Shown: piece after piece, positions 34,975 through 42,761 of the stretch | How the letters are laid out: each line of letters starts with the position of its first letter | Numbering within the stretch: position 1 is the stretch's first letter | Assembly: GCA_014237855.1 (NCBI GenBank) | Contig: JABACD010000012.1 | Coordinates: 1 to 64,000 of the forward strand | DNA: 64,000 nucleotides | Direction: 5' to 3' | From: Planctomycetota bacterium | GTDB lineage: Bacteria; Planctomycetota; UBA1135; GCA-002686595 | Notes under the pieces: generated by a model | What the model saw: only the letters and a program-made list of their open reading frames with translations | Told to the model about the DNA's origin: nothing | Databases searched by the model: none | Position numbers and translations under genes: made by a program

Positions 34975-37752
34975 ATGGCCGTGTCCGCTTCAGAACCCCT
35001 CACTCCCGCGGCTGGCCGCAGGGAAACCCTGCTGGCGGCCCTCCTGGCACTCCTTTTGGGCCTCTTCGTGGTCGGGCGGCCCGTCTGGGACAAGGACCTG
35101 GTCTACCTGGCCACGGATACGGCAACGGTCCAGGCGCCCTGGAACATTCAGGGGCCTGCCTTGAACCGGGAACTCTCCGACTCCGCGGTGGCCTTCTATC
35201 CCCACTATCGAAGGGTGGCCGAGAGCTGGAGGCAGGGCGAGGCGCCGCTCTGGAACCCGGACATCTTCGTGGGGGTGCCGCTGCTGGCCAATGCCCAGTG
35301 GGGAGCCCTCGACCCCCAGGTCCTGGCGCTCGTGGTGCTGGACTCCCTGGGTGGGGTCGAGCTCTTCGATCGTGGGTTTGCCTGGCTGGCGATGTTGCGG
35401 GTGGCGGCGGCTGCTCTTGGCACCTACCTGCTGGCGCGTCGGCTTGCCCTGACGCGTGGCGGAGCCAGCCTCGCAGCCCTGGGCTTTGCGCTCTCCGGAA
35501 GCACGACGCTCTGGCTGGGATTCAGTCTGGCCCATGTGACACCCCTGCTCCCTTGGGTCCTGCTGGGTATCGAGGGGTTCCGAGGGGAGCGGCGTGGTGG
35601 AGGCGCCTGGCTTCTGACCAGCCTCTCGATGGCCCTGGCGATCTACGGTGGTCATCCGGAAGTGGCGTTCTTCGTCGGATTGAGTGCGGGACTGTGGTCG
35701 TTGACCCTGTTACCGGACTCAGCGCGAGCCCTGGGGTTGGCTCTGCTCGCTCTCCTGACCGGGGTGCTGCTGGCTGCACCGGTGCTCCTGCCCTTCGTCG
35801 AGTACCTGCAGAACTCCGGGGCCCTGCTCGCTCATGAGCTCTCGCCGAGCTTGCGTGGACGTCCCGACCTGGTCAGCCTGGGAGCCCTGGTCGTCCTGGT
35901 GGGTTTCCTGTGGAAGTGGCGGGAGGTCACCGGGAGATCGACTGGAGAGTCCACGGTGGGTAGGCGACTGCTCTCCTCCCTACCGCTGGTGCTGGTCTTC
36001 TGGGCCTGGGCAGCGGTGAGCTCGGCGCGTGGATTCGAGTTCGACCTGGCGCTGGCTCCCTGTGAGTCCATCGAGGCGGGCAGCATGCGACTCCCAGCTC
36101 CCGTCATGCTGCTCGCTCTGGTGGCCTTCTTCTCCGGGATCGGGCTACCACGTGGTCGCTGGCTGATGCTGATGGGGGGCCTCTCAACGCTGATCGCTCT
36201 CGGCGCTCCGGCGTTGGTCGAGCTCTGGCGCTGGTTACCGCTGGTCGGTCTGGCCGCACCCCAGCGCGCTGCCTGCGTGGCTGCACTCTTCCTCTCCCTC
36301 CTGGCAGGGGCCGTGATGGGACAGGGCCGCCCGGCCGCGCGCTGGGCAGCCGTCCTCTCGTTCAGCGCACTGGCCCTCGTGGCCTTCATGCGCTCGGAGA
36401 CGCAGGCTCTGGACCCCCAAGAGGCAGAGCTGGATACACCAGTCGAGTACGTGACCTTCGCAGAGCTACCCCCTGCGGTGCTCGAGTCCGGAACAGCCAG
36501 GATTGATGGTGAGCTGGGTGGTGATCTGGACGTCGACGAGTTGAGACTCGAGCTGGAACGACTGGGACCGGATGGCAAGATCGCCGAGGAGGCAGACTTC
36601 TCTCGCCGCGCCGTCCTTGTGCCGACGAACCGTCCCGGGATCAGAGCCTTCGAGTTCGGAGATCTCGATCTCCGTGCGCTGGGGCCCGGGGACTGGCGCC
36701 CTCGTCTGGAATTCCTACGTGAAGGTCAGCTCCTTGGAGCACTTCGCCCAGCGCTGGTTCACATTCCACGGTCAAGAACCTGGAGCCTGGTTGGGCTTGT
36801 CCTGTTTGGCCTCGCTGCGCTCCTCGTGCTGATGGGCGAGAGCAGGAGTGCTCCGTTCTTGCTCATGGTCGTGACGGCACTGGGGGGAGTTTGGCTCGCC
36901 CGTGATTGGAATCCAGCGGTGGAGCGCGAGCGGCACCTGGTGCCCACGAGGACAGGGGCGCTACTCACCGAGCGCTTCACAGGTGAGCGCATACTCTGCG
37001 AGCCCGGTATCTACCCGGGCGACACTGCCATGCTCACCGGGGCGTCGACGATCGATGGCTACGATGCCATGGACGTGGCCTCCTTCGACGGATACCGCGC
37101 CCATGCCTTGCAGGCAGGTGCAAGCCCGTTGCTCGATTGGAACCTCAATGGGATGCAGCTCACGAGTCCTGCTTTCCGGCTGTTCGGCGTGAGAGCCCTG
37201 CTGCTGCACGACTCTCGTGTGCTGGATGGGTGGCGTCAGATTGCGGGACCCGAAGGTGCTCAGGACAACACGGAGGTCTTTGTCTACGAGGCCATGGATC
37301 CGCTGCCTCGTGCCTTCTGCGTCCCGAGTATCGTGAGCCGCGAGTCGGCCCTCGAGGCCGGGCTGGACCTCGATCCGAGGCAGGTGGCCTTCCTCAGCGG
37401 GGATTCCTCCTTTGAGCTCGAGGACTCCTTCGAGAGCAGCGTGGTACGCACGGTGGAACGATCCAGGCATCACCAGGAGTACGAGGTCGAGCTCGACGGT
37501 GAGGGGCTCTTCCTGTGTACCGAGCAGCACTTCCCTGGCTGGCAGGTCGAGGTGAATGGGCAGGAGCGGGAGGTACTCCGAGTGAACTCGATCTTCCGTG
37601 GAGTCTTCCTGACCGCTGGAACCCACCGCGTTCGATTCGAGTACAGGCCAGAGTCGTGGAGGCTGGGAAAGCTCCTGGGCGGTCTTGGGCTACTCGCTCT
37701 CGTCGCTGGTCTTGGCCTCGTGAGGAGGCTGGGCCGGACACCCACCGTGTGA
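34975..37752 (+). CDS. YfhO-like polytopic membrane protein
   Basis: The 925-residue protein has many hydrophobic helices. The first (LLAALLALLLGLFVVG) is followed by an external segment containing DTATVQAPWNI, YPHYRRVAESWRQGEAPLWNPDIFVGVPLLANAQ. This DxxxxxxP / W-x-P pattern near the first loop is typical of YfhO and GT-C-type glycosyltransferases that use polyprenyl-phosphate sugars. The end has a periplasmic beta domain (FPGWQVEVNGQEREVLRVNSIFRGVFL) as in YfhO relatives, and a last helix. It is divergent from the GT2/methyltransferase pair with 115 bases between. It may add sugar branches to an envelope polymer. Confidence 0.8.
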   Translation: MAVSASEPLTPAAGRRETLLAALLALLLGLFVVGRPVWDKDLVYLATDTATVQAPWNIQGPALNRELSDSAVAFYPHYRRVAESWRQGEAPLWNPDIFVGVPLLANAQWGALDPQVLALVVLDSLGGVELFDRGFAWLAMLRVAAAALGTYLLARRLALTRGGASLAALGFALSGSTTLWLGFSLAHVTPLLPWVLLGIEGFRGERRGGGAWLLTSLSMALAIYGGHPEVAFFVGLSAGLWSLTLLPDSARALGLALLALLTGVLLAAPVLLPFVEYLQNSGALLAHELSPSLRGRPDLVSLGALVVLVGFLWKWREVTGRSTGESTVGRRLLSSLPLVLVFWAWAAVSSARGFEFDLALAPCESIEAGSMRLPAPVMLLALVAFFSGIGLPRGRWLMLMGGLSTLIALGAPALVELWRWLPLVGLAAPQRAACVAALFLSLLAGAVMGQGRPAARWAAVLSFSALALVAFMRSETQALDPQEAELDTPVEYVTFAELPPAVLESGTARIDGELGGDLDVDELRLELERLGPDGKIAEEADFSRRAVLVPTNRPGIRAFEFGDLDLRALGPGDWRPRLEFLREGQLLGALRPALVHIPRSRTWSLVGLVLFGLAALLVLMGESRSAPFLLMVVTALGGVWLARDWNPAVERERHLVPTRTGALLTERFTGERILCEPGIYPGDTAMLTGASTIDGYDAMDVASFDGYRAHALQAGASPLLDWNLNGMQLTSPAFRLFGVRALLLHDSRVLDGWRQIAGPEGAQDNTEVFVYEAMDPLPRAFCVPSIVSRESALEAGLDLDPRQVAFLSGDSSFELEDSFESSVVRTVERSRHHQEYEVELDGEGLFLCTEQHFPGWQVEVNGQEREVLRVNSIFRGVFLTAGTHRVRFEYRPESWRLGKLLGGLGLLALVAGLGLVRRLGRTPTV

Positions 37753-37782
37753 GGTGGTGAGGTCGGCCAGGTACTCCCGGGG

Positions 37783-40014
37783 CTAGCGCTCGTCCGGCGA
37801 GCCAGACATCTCGAAGAGCGCCTCTCCTGCCCATGCTGGCAGGCGGGCCAGGTTGGCTTGATCGGGGTCGATGTCCTTGATCTCCTCGCTGGCTTCGGCC
37901 TGACGGCCGCCTTGCCAGAGTGCCGAGGCATATTCGAGTCGGAGGTAGAGAGGGCCCGCGGGGGGGGTGTAGTCGCGCATGATCCGCAGGGCCTGGAAGT
38001 AGGAGCGTTTCGCGTCCTGCCACTGTTCAGCAGCCGCCTGCTCACGCGCCCACAGCACGTGGGCCAGGGAGCGCAGCGCATCCGCGACCTTGGGGTTGCC
38101 GCTGCGACGGTACTCGGCTTCCAGGGCCCAGGCCCTCTCCCCACCGAGCTCGGCAAGGCGCTCGTCGGTGCGAGCGAGGAGCTGCACTCCCTCCGATATG
38201 TGAGCAGTCAGGATCAGCTCCACGGAGAGATCGAGCAGCCACATGGGGTCTGAGTGTCCGAGTTCCTCGAGACGGTCGATCTCGGCCAGGGCCTCGTCCA
38301 TCATTCCCGACTCGGCGAAGCAACGCACGCGATTGCGTGCGAGTCCTGGGTGACCTGCGTCGATTTCGACCGCGCGATCAAAGGCAGCTCGAGCCTCCTC
38401 TAGCTGTCCCATTCGGGCGAGCAGTACGCCGCTCTGCATCCAGGCTTCGAGGCGCAGCGGGCGAAGCTGTCGAACCATCTTCCAGCTCTCCAGGGCGGCC
38501 TCGAGATCTCCATCCTGCTGGGCGAGTAGACGCGCCTGGAGAGAGAGGGCGACGGGAGAGTCGGGACATGCCTCCAGGGCTGCTGCGACGGCCAAGCCCT
38601 GGTCGGTGGTACTCGAAGAGTCGATCAGTGAGGCGATGGCTGCTCCATGCTTGGTCATGTTCCAGGCTCGTGGAAGATACATGCAGGTCATGACCACCAG
38701 GATGATGGTGAGCAGCATCGCGACAGAAGGCCTTCGGCCTTGAGCAGCGGGAGGGCGTGCGATCGGCCCGAGGAGAGCCCCGATGACCAGGAAACTCGTG
38801 ACGGAGGCAAGCGGGTTGTAGAGCAGCGGGGCGTTCACGGCGGCGCCCGCCACGGCTCCCAGGGACGCCGCTGCAAGGGCTCCAGAGACGAGATCGGTCC
38901 TCTTCAAGGAGCGCCAGGCCGCCAGCAGCACGATGGCGAGAAAGCTCCACCAGGCCAGGCCCGCGATCACGCCCCCCTCGGCCCAGGGGAGCAGCCAGTC
39001 GCTGTGGGGATTCTCGACCTCGGTGTTGGCCTCCAGCCTGCGCTGGAAGTTCGAGAGCTCGCGCTCGCGAGGGTCCCTGTAGTCGGGAAAGACGACTGGA
39101 AACTGGCCGGTACCCACACCCAGCAGTGGCTGGGAAGAGAACATCTCCAGCGTGGCCAGCCAGATGCGCCAGCGGACCTCAACCCCCCCGAAGGATGTCG
39201 GTGGAGCTGCCGGAGCGGGGACGACTGCCTCCAGTTCTGCCCTGGCTGGGCTGGAAGGAGCCCTTGAAGCAAGGCCATCACCCGACTTGAGACCAATCCA
39301 GGCCATGCAGGCCATGGAGATGAGCAGGGTCCCGAAGATCTTGGAGCGAGAGTCCTGTCCGAGTGACCGCCCAAGAACCGTGCTGACCAGGGAGACCAGT
39401 GCCAGTACCAGAAGACCCGAGATGACCGGGGCGAGCAGCGCGTGGAGTATGAACAGTCCCAGTGCGGTCATGCCGACGAGGCGCCAGCGGCCCTCATCAC
39501 GACTCCAGAGCAGCATTCCGCAGAGCGCTCCAGGGAGTGCAGCTCCTGAGAGCTCGCCGGAATTTCCCAGCACGCCGCCCCAGCCAGCTGAACCATCGAG
39601 CAGGGCAGGTACCGTCAGGAAGAGTGAGAGACTTGCCAGTCCGCGAACCAGGGCGAGTCGCCCACTCTCGCCGAGGGCCGCAGCGCCGGTGGCGGTGATG
39701 ATGGCAACCAGGGCAGTCAGTTCGCTCCGGCTCCGCTCCAGCGTATCGGTCGGCAGGACGAAGAGGTGCGGAACGAATAGCGCAACGAAGAGCAGCAGAC
39801 TGCCGCGAGAGGGGAGCGGGCGCCGCAGTAGCAGCCATGCAAGCAGGGGAATCAGCACCAGGGCGCTGAGGGCCACACCGGTGATCTCGGTGGTGGCGAA
39901 GTCACGCGCGAGCAGGTTGGGCCTGGGCCACGCGAGGATCGTCACCGGCAGTAGCAGGTACCAGACCAGCCAAGACGGGCCCTTCGCTTGTTGGGACGCG
40001 CTGGTGGAAGTCAT
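37783..40014 (-). CDS. O-antigen ligase/Wzy_C-type membrane protein with TPR-like tail
   Basis: The 743-residue protein has an N-terminal half of about a dozen hydrophobic segments and a periplasmic loop of the Wzy_C type: RWRIWLATLEMFSSQPLLGVGTGQFPVVFPDYR followed by ENPHSDWLLPWAEGGVIAGL. The conserved His in NPHSD matches O-antigen ligases and polymerases. From about residue 470 on, helical repeats of TPR type appear (ALSLQARLLAQQDGDLEAALES, LEEARAAFDRAVEIDAGHPGLAR). The gene converges on the YfhO-like gene and is followed upstream on the same strand by ftsY. It is probably a second polymerase or ligase for a different glycan from the one in the main cluster. Confidence 0.85.
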   Translation of the reverse strand: MTSTSASQQAKGPSWLVWYLLLPVTILAWPRPNLLARDFATTEITGVALSALVLIPLLAWLLLRRPLPSRGSLLLFVALFVPHLFVLPTDTLERSRSELTALVAIITATGAAALGESGRLALVRGLASLSLFLTVPALLDGSAGWGGVLGNSGELSGAALPGALCGMLLWSRDEGRWRLVGMTALGLFILHALLAPVISGLLVLALVSLVSTVLGRSLGQDSRSKIFGTLLISMACMAWIGLKSGDGLASRAPSSPARAELEAVVPAPAAPPTSFGGVEVRWRIWLATLEMFSSQPLLGVGTGQFPVVFPDYRDPRERELSNFQRRLEANTEVENPHSDWLLPWAEGGVIAGLAWWSFLAIVLLAAWRSLKRTDLVSGALAAASLGAVAGAAVNAPLLYNPLASVTSFLVIGALLGPIARPPAAQGRRPSVAMLLTIILVVMTCMYLPRAWNMTKHGAAIASLIDSSSTTDQGLAVAAALEACPDSPVALSLQARLLAQQDGDLEAALESWKMVRQLRPLRLEAWMQSGVLLARMGQLEEARAAFDRAVEIDAGHPGLARNRVRCFAESGMMDEALAEIDRLEELGHSDPMWLLDLSVELILTAHISEGVQLLARTDERLAELGGERAWALEAEYRRSGNPKVADALRSLAHVLWAREQAAAEQWQDAKRSYFQALRIMRDYTPPAGPLYLRLEYASALWQGGRQAEASEEIKDIDPDQANLARLPAWAGEALFEMSGSPDER

Positions 40015-40033
40015 GGTCGAGGACGGACGTCGG

Positions 40034-40954
40034 TCAGGCCAGCGTCTTCCCCAGGATGGCGTCGACGAAGGGCTCGGGCTCGAAGGGCTCGAGCATCTCC
40101 ATGGACTCGCCCGTGCCGATGAAGCGCACTGGGAGCCCCAGGGCGTTCTTTATCCCGAAGATTGCTCCTCCACGAGCCGTGCCGTCCAGCTTGGCAATCA
40201 CCAGGCCAGTGACCTCGACCGCCTGAGTGAACTCTCTTGCCTGGTTGATGGCGTTCTGCCCATTCGTGCCGTCTATGACGAGCCAGGTCTCGTGGGGGGA
40301 GTCGTCGACGACCCGCCCCATGACCCGGCGAACCTTCTCGAGTTCACTCATCAGGTTCTTCTGGGTGTGCAGGCGACCAGCCGTGTCGATGATTGCCACA
40401 TCCTTCTCGCGAGCGACGGCTGCGGTCACGGTGTCGAAGGCGATGGCCGCGGGGTCAGCGCCATCCTGGTGGCTGCGGACGATCTCCGCTCCGGTTCGCC
40501 CGGCCCAGGTCTCGAGCTGGTCGGCGGCCGCGGCTCTGAATGTGTCCCCTGCGCCCAGGATCACGCTCTTGCCCAGGCTGGCAAAGTGGTGAGCCAGCTT
40601 GGCGATGCTGGTGGTCTTGCCCGAGCCATTGACGCCCACGATGAGCAAGACGGTGGGGTGCTTGTTCAGGTCCAGAGAGTGGTCAGGTTGATCGAGCTTA
40701 TCGAGCAGGATCGATCGAAGCTTCTCTCTCACGTCTTCCTCGCCACTGATCTCACCGCGCTTGTGAAGGCGCGAGAGTTCAGCGGAGATCTCGGTGGCGA
40801 TCGGGCCGATATCTGAGGTGTATAGCAGCTCCTCCAGCTCACCCAGCAGGGCCTCATCGATCTGGCGGCCACCTCGAAACAGGCTCGAGATCCCGTCCGA
40901 GATCGCCGACCGCGTACGCGTCAGTCGTTGCTTCAGTCGGTCGAGCAGGCTCAA
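40034..40954 (-). CDS. ftsY: Signal recognition particle receptor FtsY
   Basis: The 306-residue GTPase targets ribosome-nascent-chain complexes to the Sec translocon. The N domain fills the first 100 residues and the G domain has GVNGSGKTT (G1), DTFRAAAADQLETW, DTAGRLHTQ (G3) and AKLDGTARGG (G4). The closing GTGESMEMLEPFEPEPFVDAIL is typical for FtsY. The acidic A domain of E. coli FtsY is absent, as in many other bacteria. The start overlaps the nusB stop by 4 bases. Confidence 0.96.
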   Translation of the reverse strand: MSLLDRLKQRLTRTRSAISDGISSLFRGGRQIDEALLGELEELLYTSDIGPIATEISAELSRLHKRGEISGEEDVREKLRSILLDKLDQPDHSLDLNKHPTVLLIVGVNGSGKTTSIAKLAHHFASLGKSVILGAGDTFRAAAADQLETWAGRTGAEIVRSHQDGADPAAIAFDTVTAAVAREKDVAIIDTAGRLHTQKNLMSELEKVRRVMGRVVDDSPHETWLVIDGTNGQNAINQAREFTQAVEVTGLVIAKLDGTARGGAIFGIKNALGLPVRFIGTGESMEMLEPFEPEPFVDAILGKTLA

Positions 40955-41403
40955 GTCGTCTCTCCCTCTTCGGGCTTCGAGTCGGTGCCCGAACCGCTGG
41001 CTGTGGCCGTGCGATTCATGATGCGATCGAGGATCCCGTTGATGAAGGCACCCGAGTTCTGAGTGGAGTAGCGCTTGCCGATCTCGATGGCCTCGTTGAT
41101 GGCCACCTTGGGCGGGATGTCCTGGCAGTTGAGCAGCTCGTAAGTCGCCAGTCGAAGTACGTTCCTGTCCACGACAGCCATTCGAGAGATGTTCCAGTTC
41201 TGCGCGACGCGCTGGATGGCCTCGTCGATCTCGTCGCGACTCTCCAGGGTTCCATTGATGAGGCGCTGAGCGAAACGACGCGTCTCCGCGTCGCGCTCCT
41301 CATCTCGCAGGAACTCGTCGGATTCCTCGAGTGGCTTGTTCACGAGGTCGACCTGGTAAAGGAACTGGAGGGCCAGTTCTCTGGCACGGGTGCGTTTCTT
41401 CAA
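40951..41403 (-). CDS. nusB: Transcription antitermination protein NusB
   Basis: The 150-residue all-helical protein matches NusB: RARELALQFLYQVDL at the start, a middle with IDEAIQRVAQNWNISRMAVVDRNVLRLATYELL, and PPKVAINEAIEIGKRYST with GAFINGILDRI at the end. It binds boxA RNA with NusE in rRNA antitermination. The pairing after ribH is a common order. A short tail after residue 135 is not conserved. It overlaps ftsY by 4 bases. Confidence 0.95.
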   Translation of the reverse strand: MKKRTRARELALQFLYQVDLVNKPLEESDEFLRDEERDAETRRFAQRLINGTLESRDEIDEAIQRVAQNWNISRMAVVDRNVLRLATYELLNCQDIPPKVAINEAIEIGKRYSTQNSGAFINGILDRIMNRTATASGSGTDSKPEEGETT

Positions 41404-41459
41404 TGGAGCAGTTTACTGGACAATTCGTGGCTGGTTACCGGATCAAGCATTGGGGCTGC

Positions 41460-42002
41460 CTACCCGACGGAGCTGCTGGAGGGAAAGCCGAGGCTACGAT
41501 CTGTGTCGGCCGGTGAGGCTGTGTCGAGCGCGGTCAGGACCTGGAGCACGGCGATGGCGAGCTCACGGCCCTTGTCCTGCTCACCACCTTCCTCGGGGGA
41601 GAGGGCCCGTGCACGGGCTTGCTCGATCGTGTTGCAGGTGAGGACACCGAGTAGCACAGGCTTGTCGGTCTCCAGCATGACGCTGCGGATGCCATCGGTC
41701 GCGCCTTGGGAGACGTGGACATCATGGGTCGTCTCTCCCTTCAAGACCAACCCGAGGCAGATCACCGCATCGATGTTGTCGCGTCTGGCGAAGCGACGCG
41801 CGACAATGGGGAGCTCAAAGGCTCCGGGGACCTCGGCGACATGCATATCCTCCTGCTTGATTCCCGATGCGCTGAGCTCTCGCTGCGCTGACCTGAGCAT
41901 GGCCGAGGTCAGCTCGTGGTGAAAGGTCGAGACCACGAAGGCAATACTGGCGCCAGGGCGCTGAACTCGCTCGCGTTCTGCCATTCCGGAGTCGGTGGCC
42001 AT
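41460..42002 (-). CDS. ribH: 6,7-dimethyl-8-ribityllumazine synthase
   Basis: The 180-residue enzyme condenses 5-amino-6-ribitylaminouracil with dihydroxybutanone phosphate, the last but one step of riboflavin synthesis. It has FVVSTFHHELTSAMLRSA, VPGAFELPIVARRFA, AVICLGLVLKGETTHDVHV with the catalytic His, and GVLTCNTIEQARARA. ATG 42002 was used; ATG 41984 is as plausible and gives 174 residues, while the longer frame to 42131 runs into a hairpin and is rejected. nusB follows 56 bases later. The C-terminal region past the last conserved helix is longer than average. Confidence 0.93.
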   Translation of the reverse strand: MATDSGMAERERVQRPGASIAFVVSTFHHELTSAMLRSAQRELSASGIKQEDMHVAEVPGAFELPIVARRFARRDNIDAVICLGLVLKGETTHDVHVSQGATDGIRSVMLETDKPVLLGVLTCNTIEQARARALSPEEGGEQDKGRELAIAVLQVLTALDTASPADTDRSLGFPSSSSVG

Positions 42003-42108
42003 GAGGTTGGGAAGGATCGAGAGGGGTCGGATCGCAGGAAGGCGCAGCATTCTAGGCCATCCAACGGAAGTGGCAACAACTGGACCTTCAGAGACTGGCG
42101 TAAATGAA

Positions 42109-42140
42109 GGGAGCCCCGTGATTCCGGTCACGGGGCTCCC
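42109..42140 (-). terminator. Strong hairpin between the HMA gene and ribH
   Basis: A perfect 13-bp stem (GGGAGCCCCGTGA at 42109-42121 with its complement at 42128-42140) closes a 6-base loop. It lies 27 bases after the stop of the HMA gene, in the right place for its terminator. On the minus strand the stem is followed by TTCATTT, a weak T-tract. It separates this gene from ribH. Confidence 0.65.
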
Positions 42141-42166
42141 CTCGAAATTTGTGCTCTCTTGCTACC

Positions 42167-42556
42167 TCAATCGCCAGATCCGACTTGGCCCAGGCCCTTG
42201 AGGGCCTCTTCCTGCTCGGCACTCAGTTCGGCATCCAGCTCGACCTCGGAGACCGAGGCGCCGTAGCCAGCATTGTCCAGGGCGGACATCACCTCATCCA
42301 TGTCGACCTGCCCTTCGATCGTGATCGTGGCGGTCTTGGCCGGGTAATCGATCTCAACTCCATCAACTCCATCAACACTCTCGAGTGCAGCCTGCACTCG
42401 CGGGGGGCATGCGGCGCCTCATGTCATGCCGGAGATATCGAGGGTGATGGGGGCCATGGGGTCGGAGACCTCGTATGACGACGAGGCATCGCTACTCTTG
42501 CAGGCGGTGCCAGCAAGGATGCCGAGCGCAGCCAGGACAATTGCGTACTTGTTCAT
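42167..42556 (-). CDS. Candidate selenoprotein: heavy-metal-associated (HMA) domain lipoprotein-like protein with in-frame TGA
   Basis: Read from ATG 42556 to the stop at 42167-42169, the gene has 130 codons with a single in-frame TGA at 42419-42421 (residue 46). Before the TGA lies an export signal (NKYAIVLAALGILAGTAC, possible lipobox Cys19) and the start of an HMA domain (APITLDISGMT). After it comes GAACPPRVQAALESVDGV, DYPAKTATITIEG and ALDNAGYGASV, the rest of the fold. The TGA falls exactly where HMA proteins have the first metal-binding Cys after GMT, and Cys50 is the second ligand. A hairpin at 42382-42400 fits a bacterial SECIS element. I therefore read the TGA as selenocysteine (U46). 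Other genes here use TGA as stop, so a changed code is unlikely. Alternatives are a sequencing error or a broken gene; the intact frame and domain on both sides argue against decay. It lies downstream of an RND pump operon on the same strand, 205 bases away. Confidence 0.82.
42382..42400 (-). promoter_or_regulatory. Candidate bacterial SECIS element (selenocysteine insertion hairpin)
   Basis: On the minus strand CGAGTGCA (42400-42393) and TGCACTCG (42389-42382) pair perfectly around the 3-base loop GGC. The loop begins 26 bases after the TGA at 42419-42421. Bacterial SECIS elements place an apical loop about 16-37 bases after the UGA with a G in its first two positions, which this hairpin satisfies. 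The apical part GCAGGCTGC also resembles the GCAGGTCTGC of the E. coli fdhF SECIS as I recall it. SelB would bind here. Confidence 0.75.
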
Positions 42557-42761
42557 GACAGGAATTGGGTGTTTGCGGGGTATGGAGAGGGAGTCGTGGG
42601 GGTTGAACTCCGAGCCGACGAAATCGGGTCAGAAAGTAACATCTAGGTATCTGGATGCCTGATGGGATCCAGACCTTTCGAGTGCTGTGGGGGTCTGCCC
42701 CCTTGCAGTGCGCTGGGCTGGCATGGCTGCAACCAAGGGACATGCAGACTCCAGGCTCCGA

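Noticed and set aside
39152-40816. Long plus-strand open frame over the ligase and ftsY genes
   Set aside because: It crosses two convincing minus-strand genes and has a Ser/Arg-rich composition typical of antisense of high-GC coding DNA.
42167-42397. A separate 76-residue protein starting at GTG 42397
   Set aside because: It would begin after the metal-binding motif and omit the first strand of the HMA fold. The upstream frame supplies the missing part, so a single gene with a recoded TGA explains the data better.
42419-42421. TGA reassigned to Trp or Gly in the whole genome
   Set aside because: Several well-identified genes here end with TGA in the expected place, for example the ABC ATPase (1023-1025) and wecB (9486-9488), so the standard code is in use.
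42689-42702. GGGGG-TCTG-CCCCC hairpin as terminator of the RND operon
   Set aside because: The stem is only 5 bp and no T-run follows on the minus strand, so it is too weak to call.
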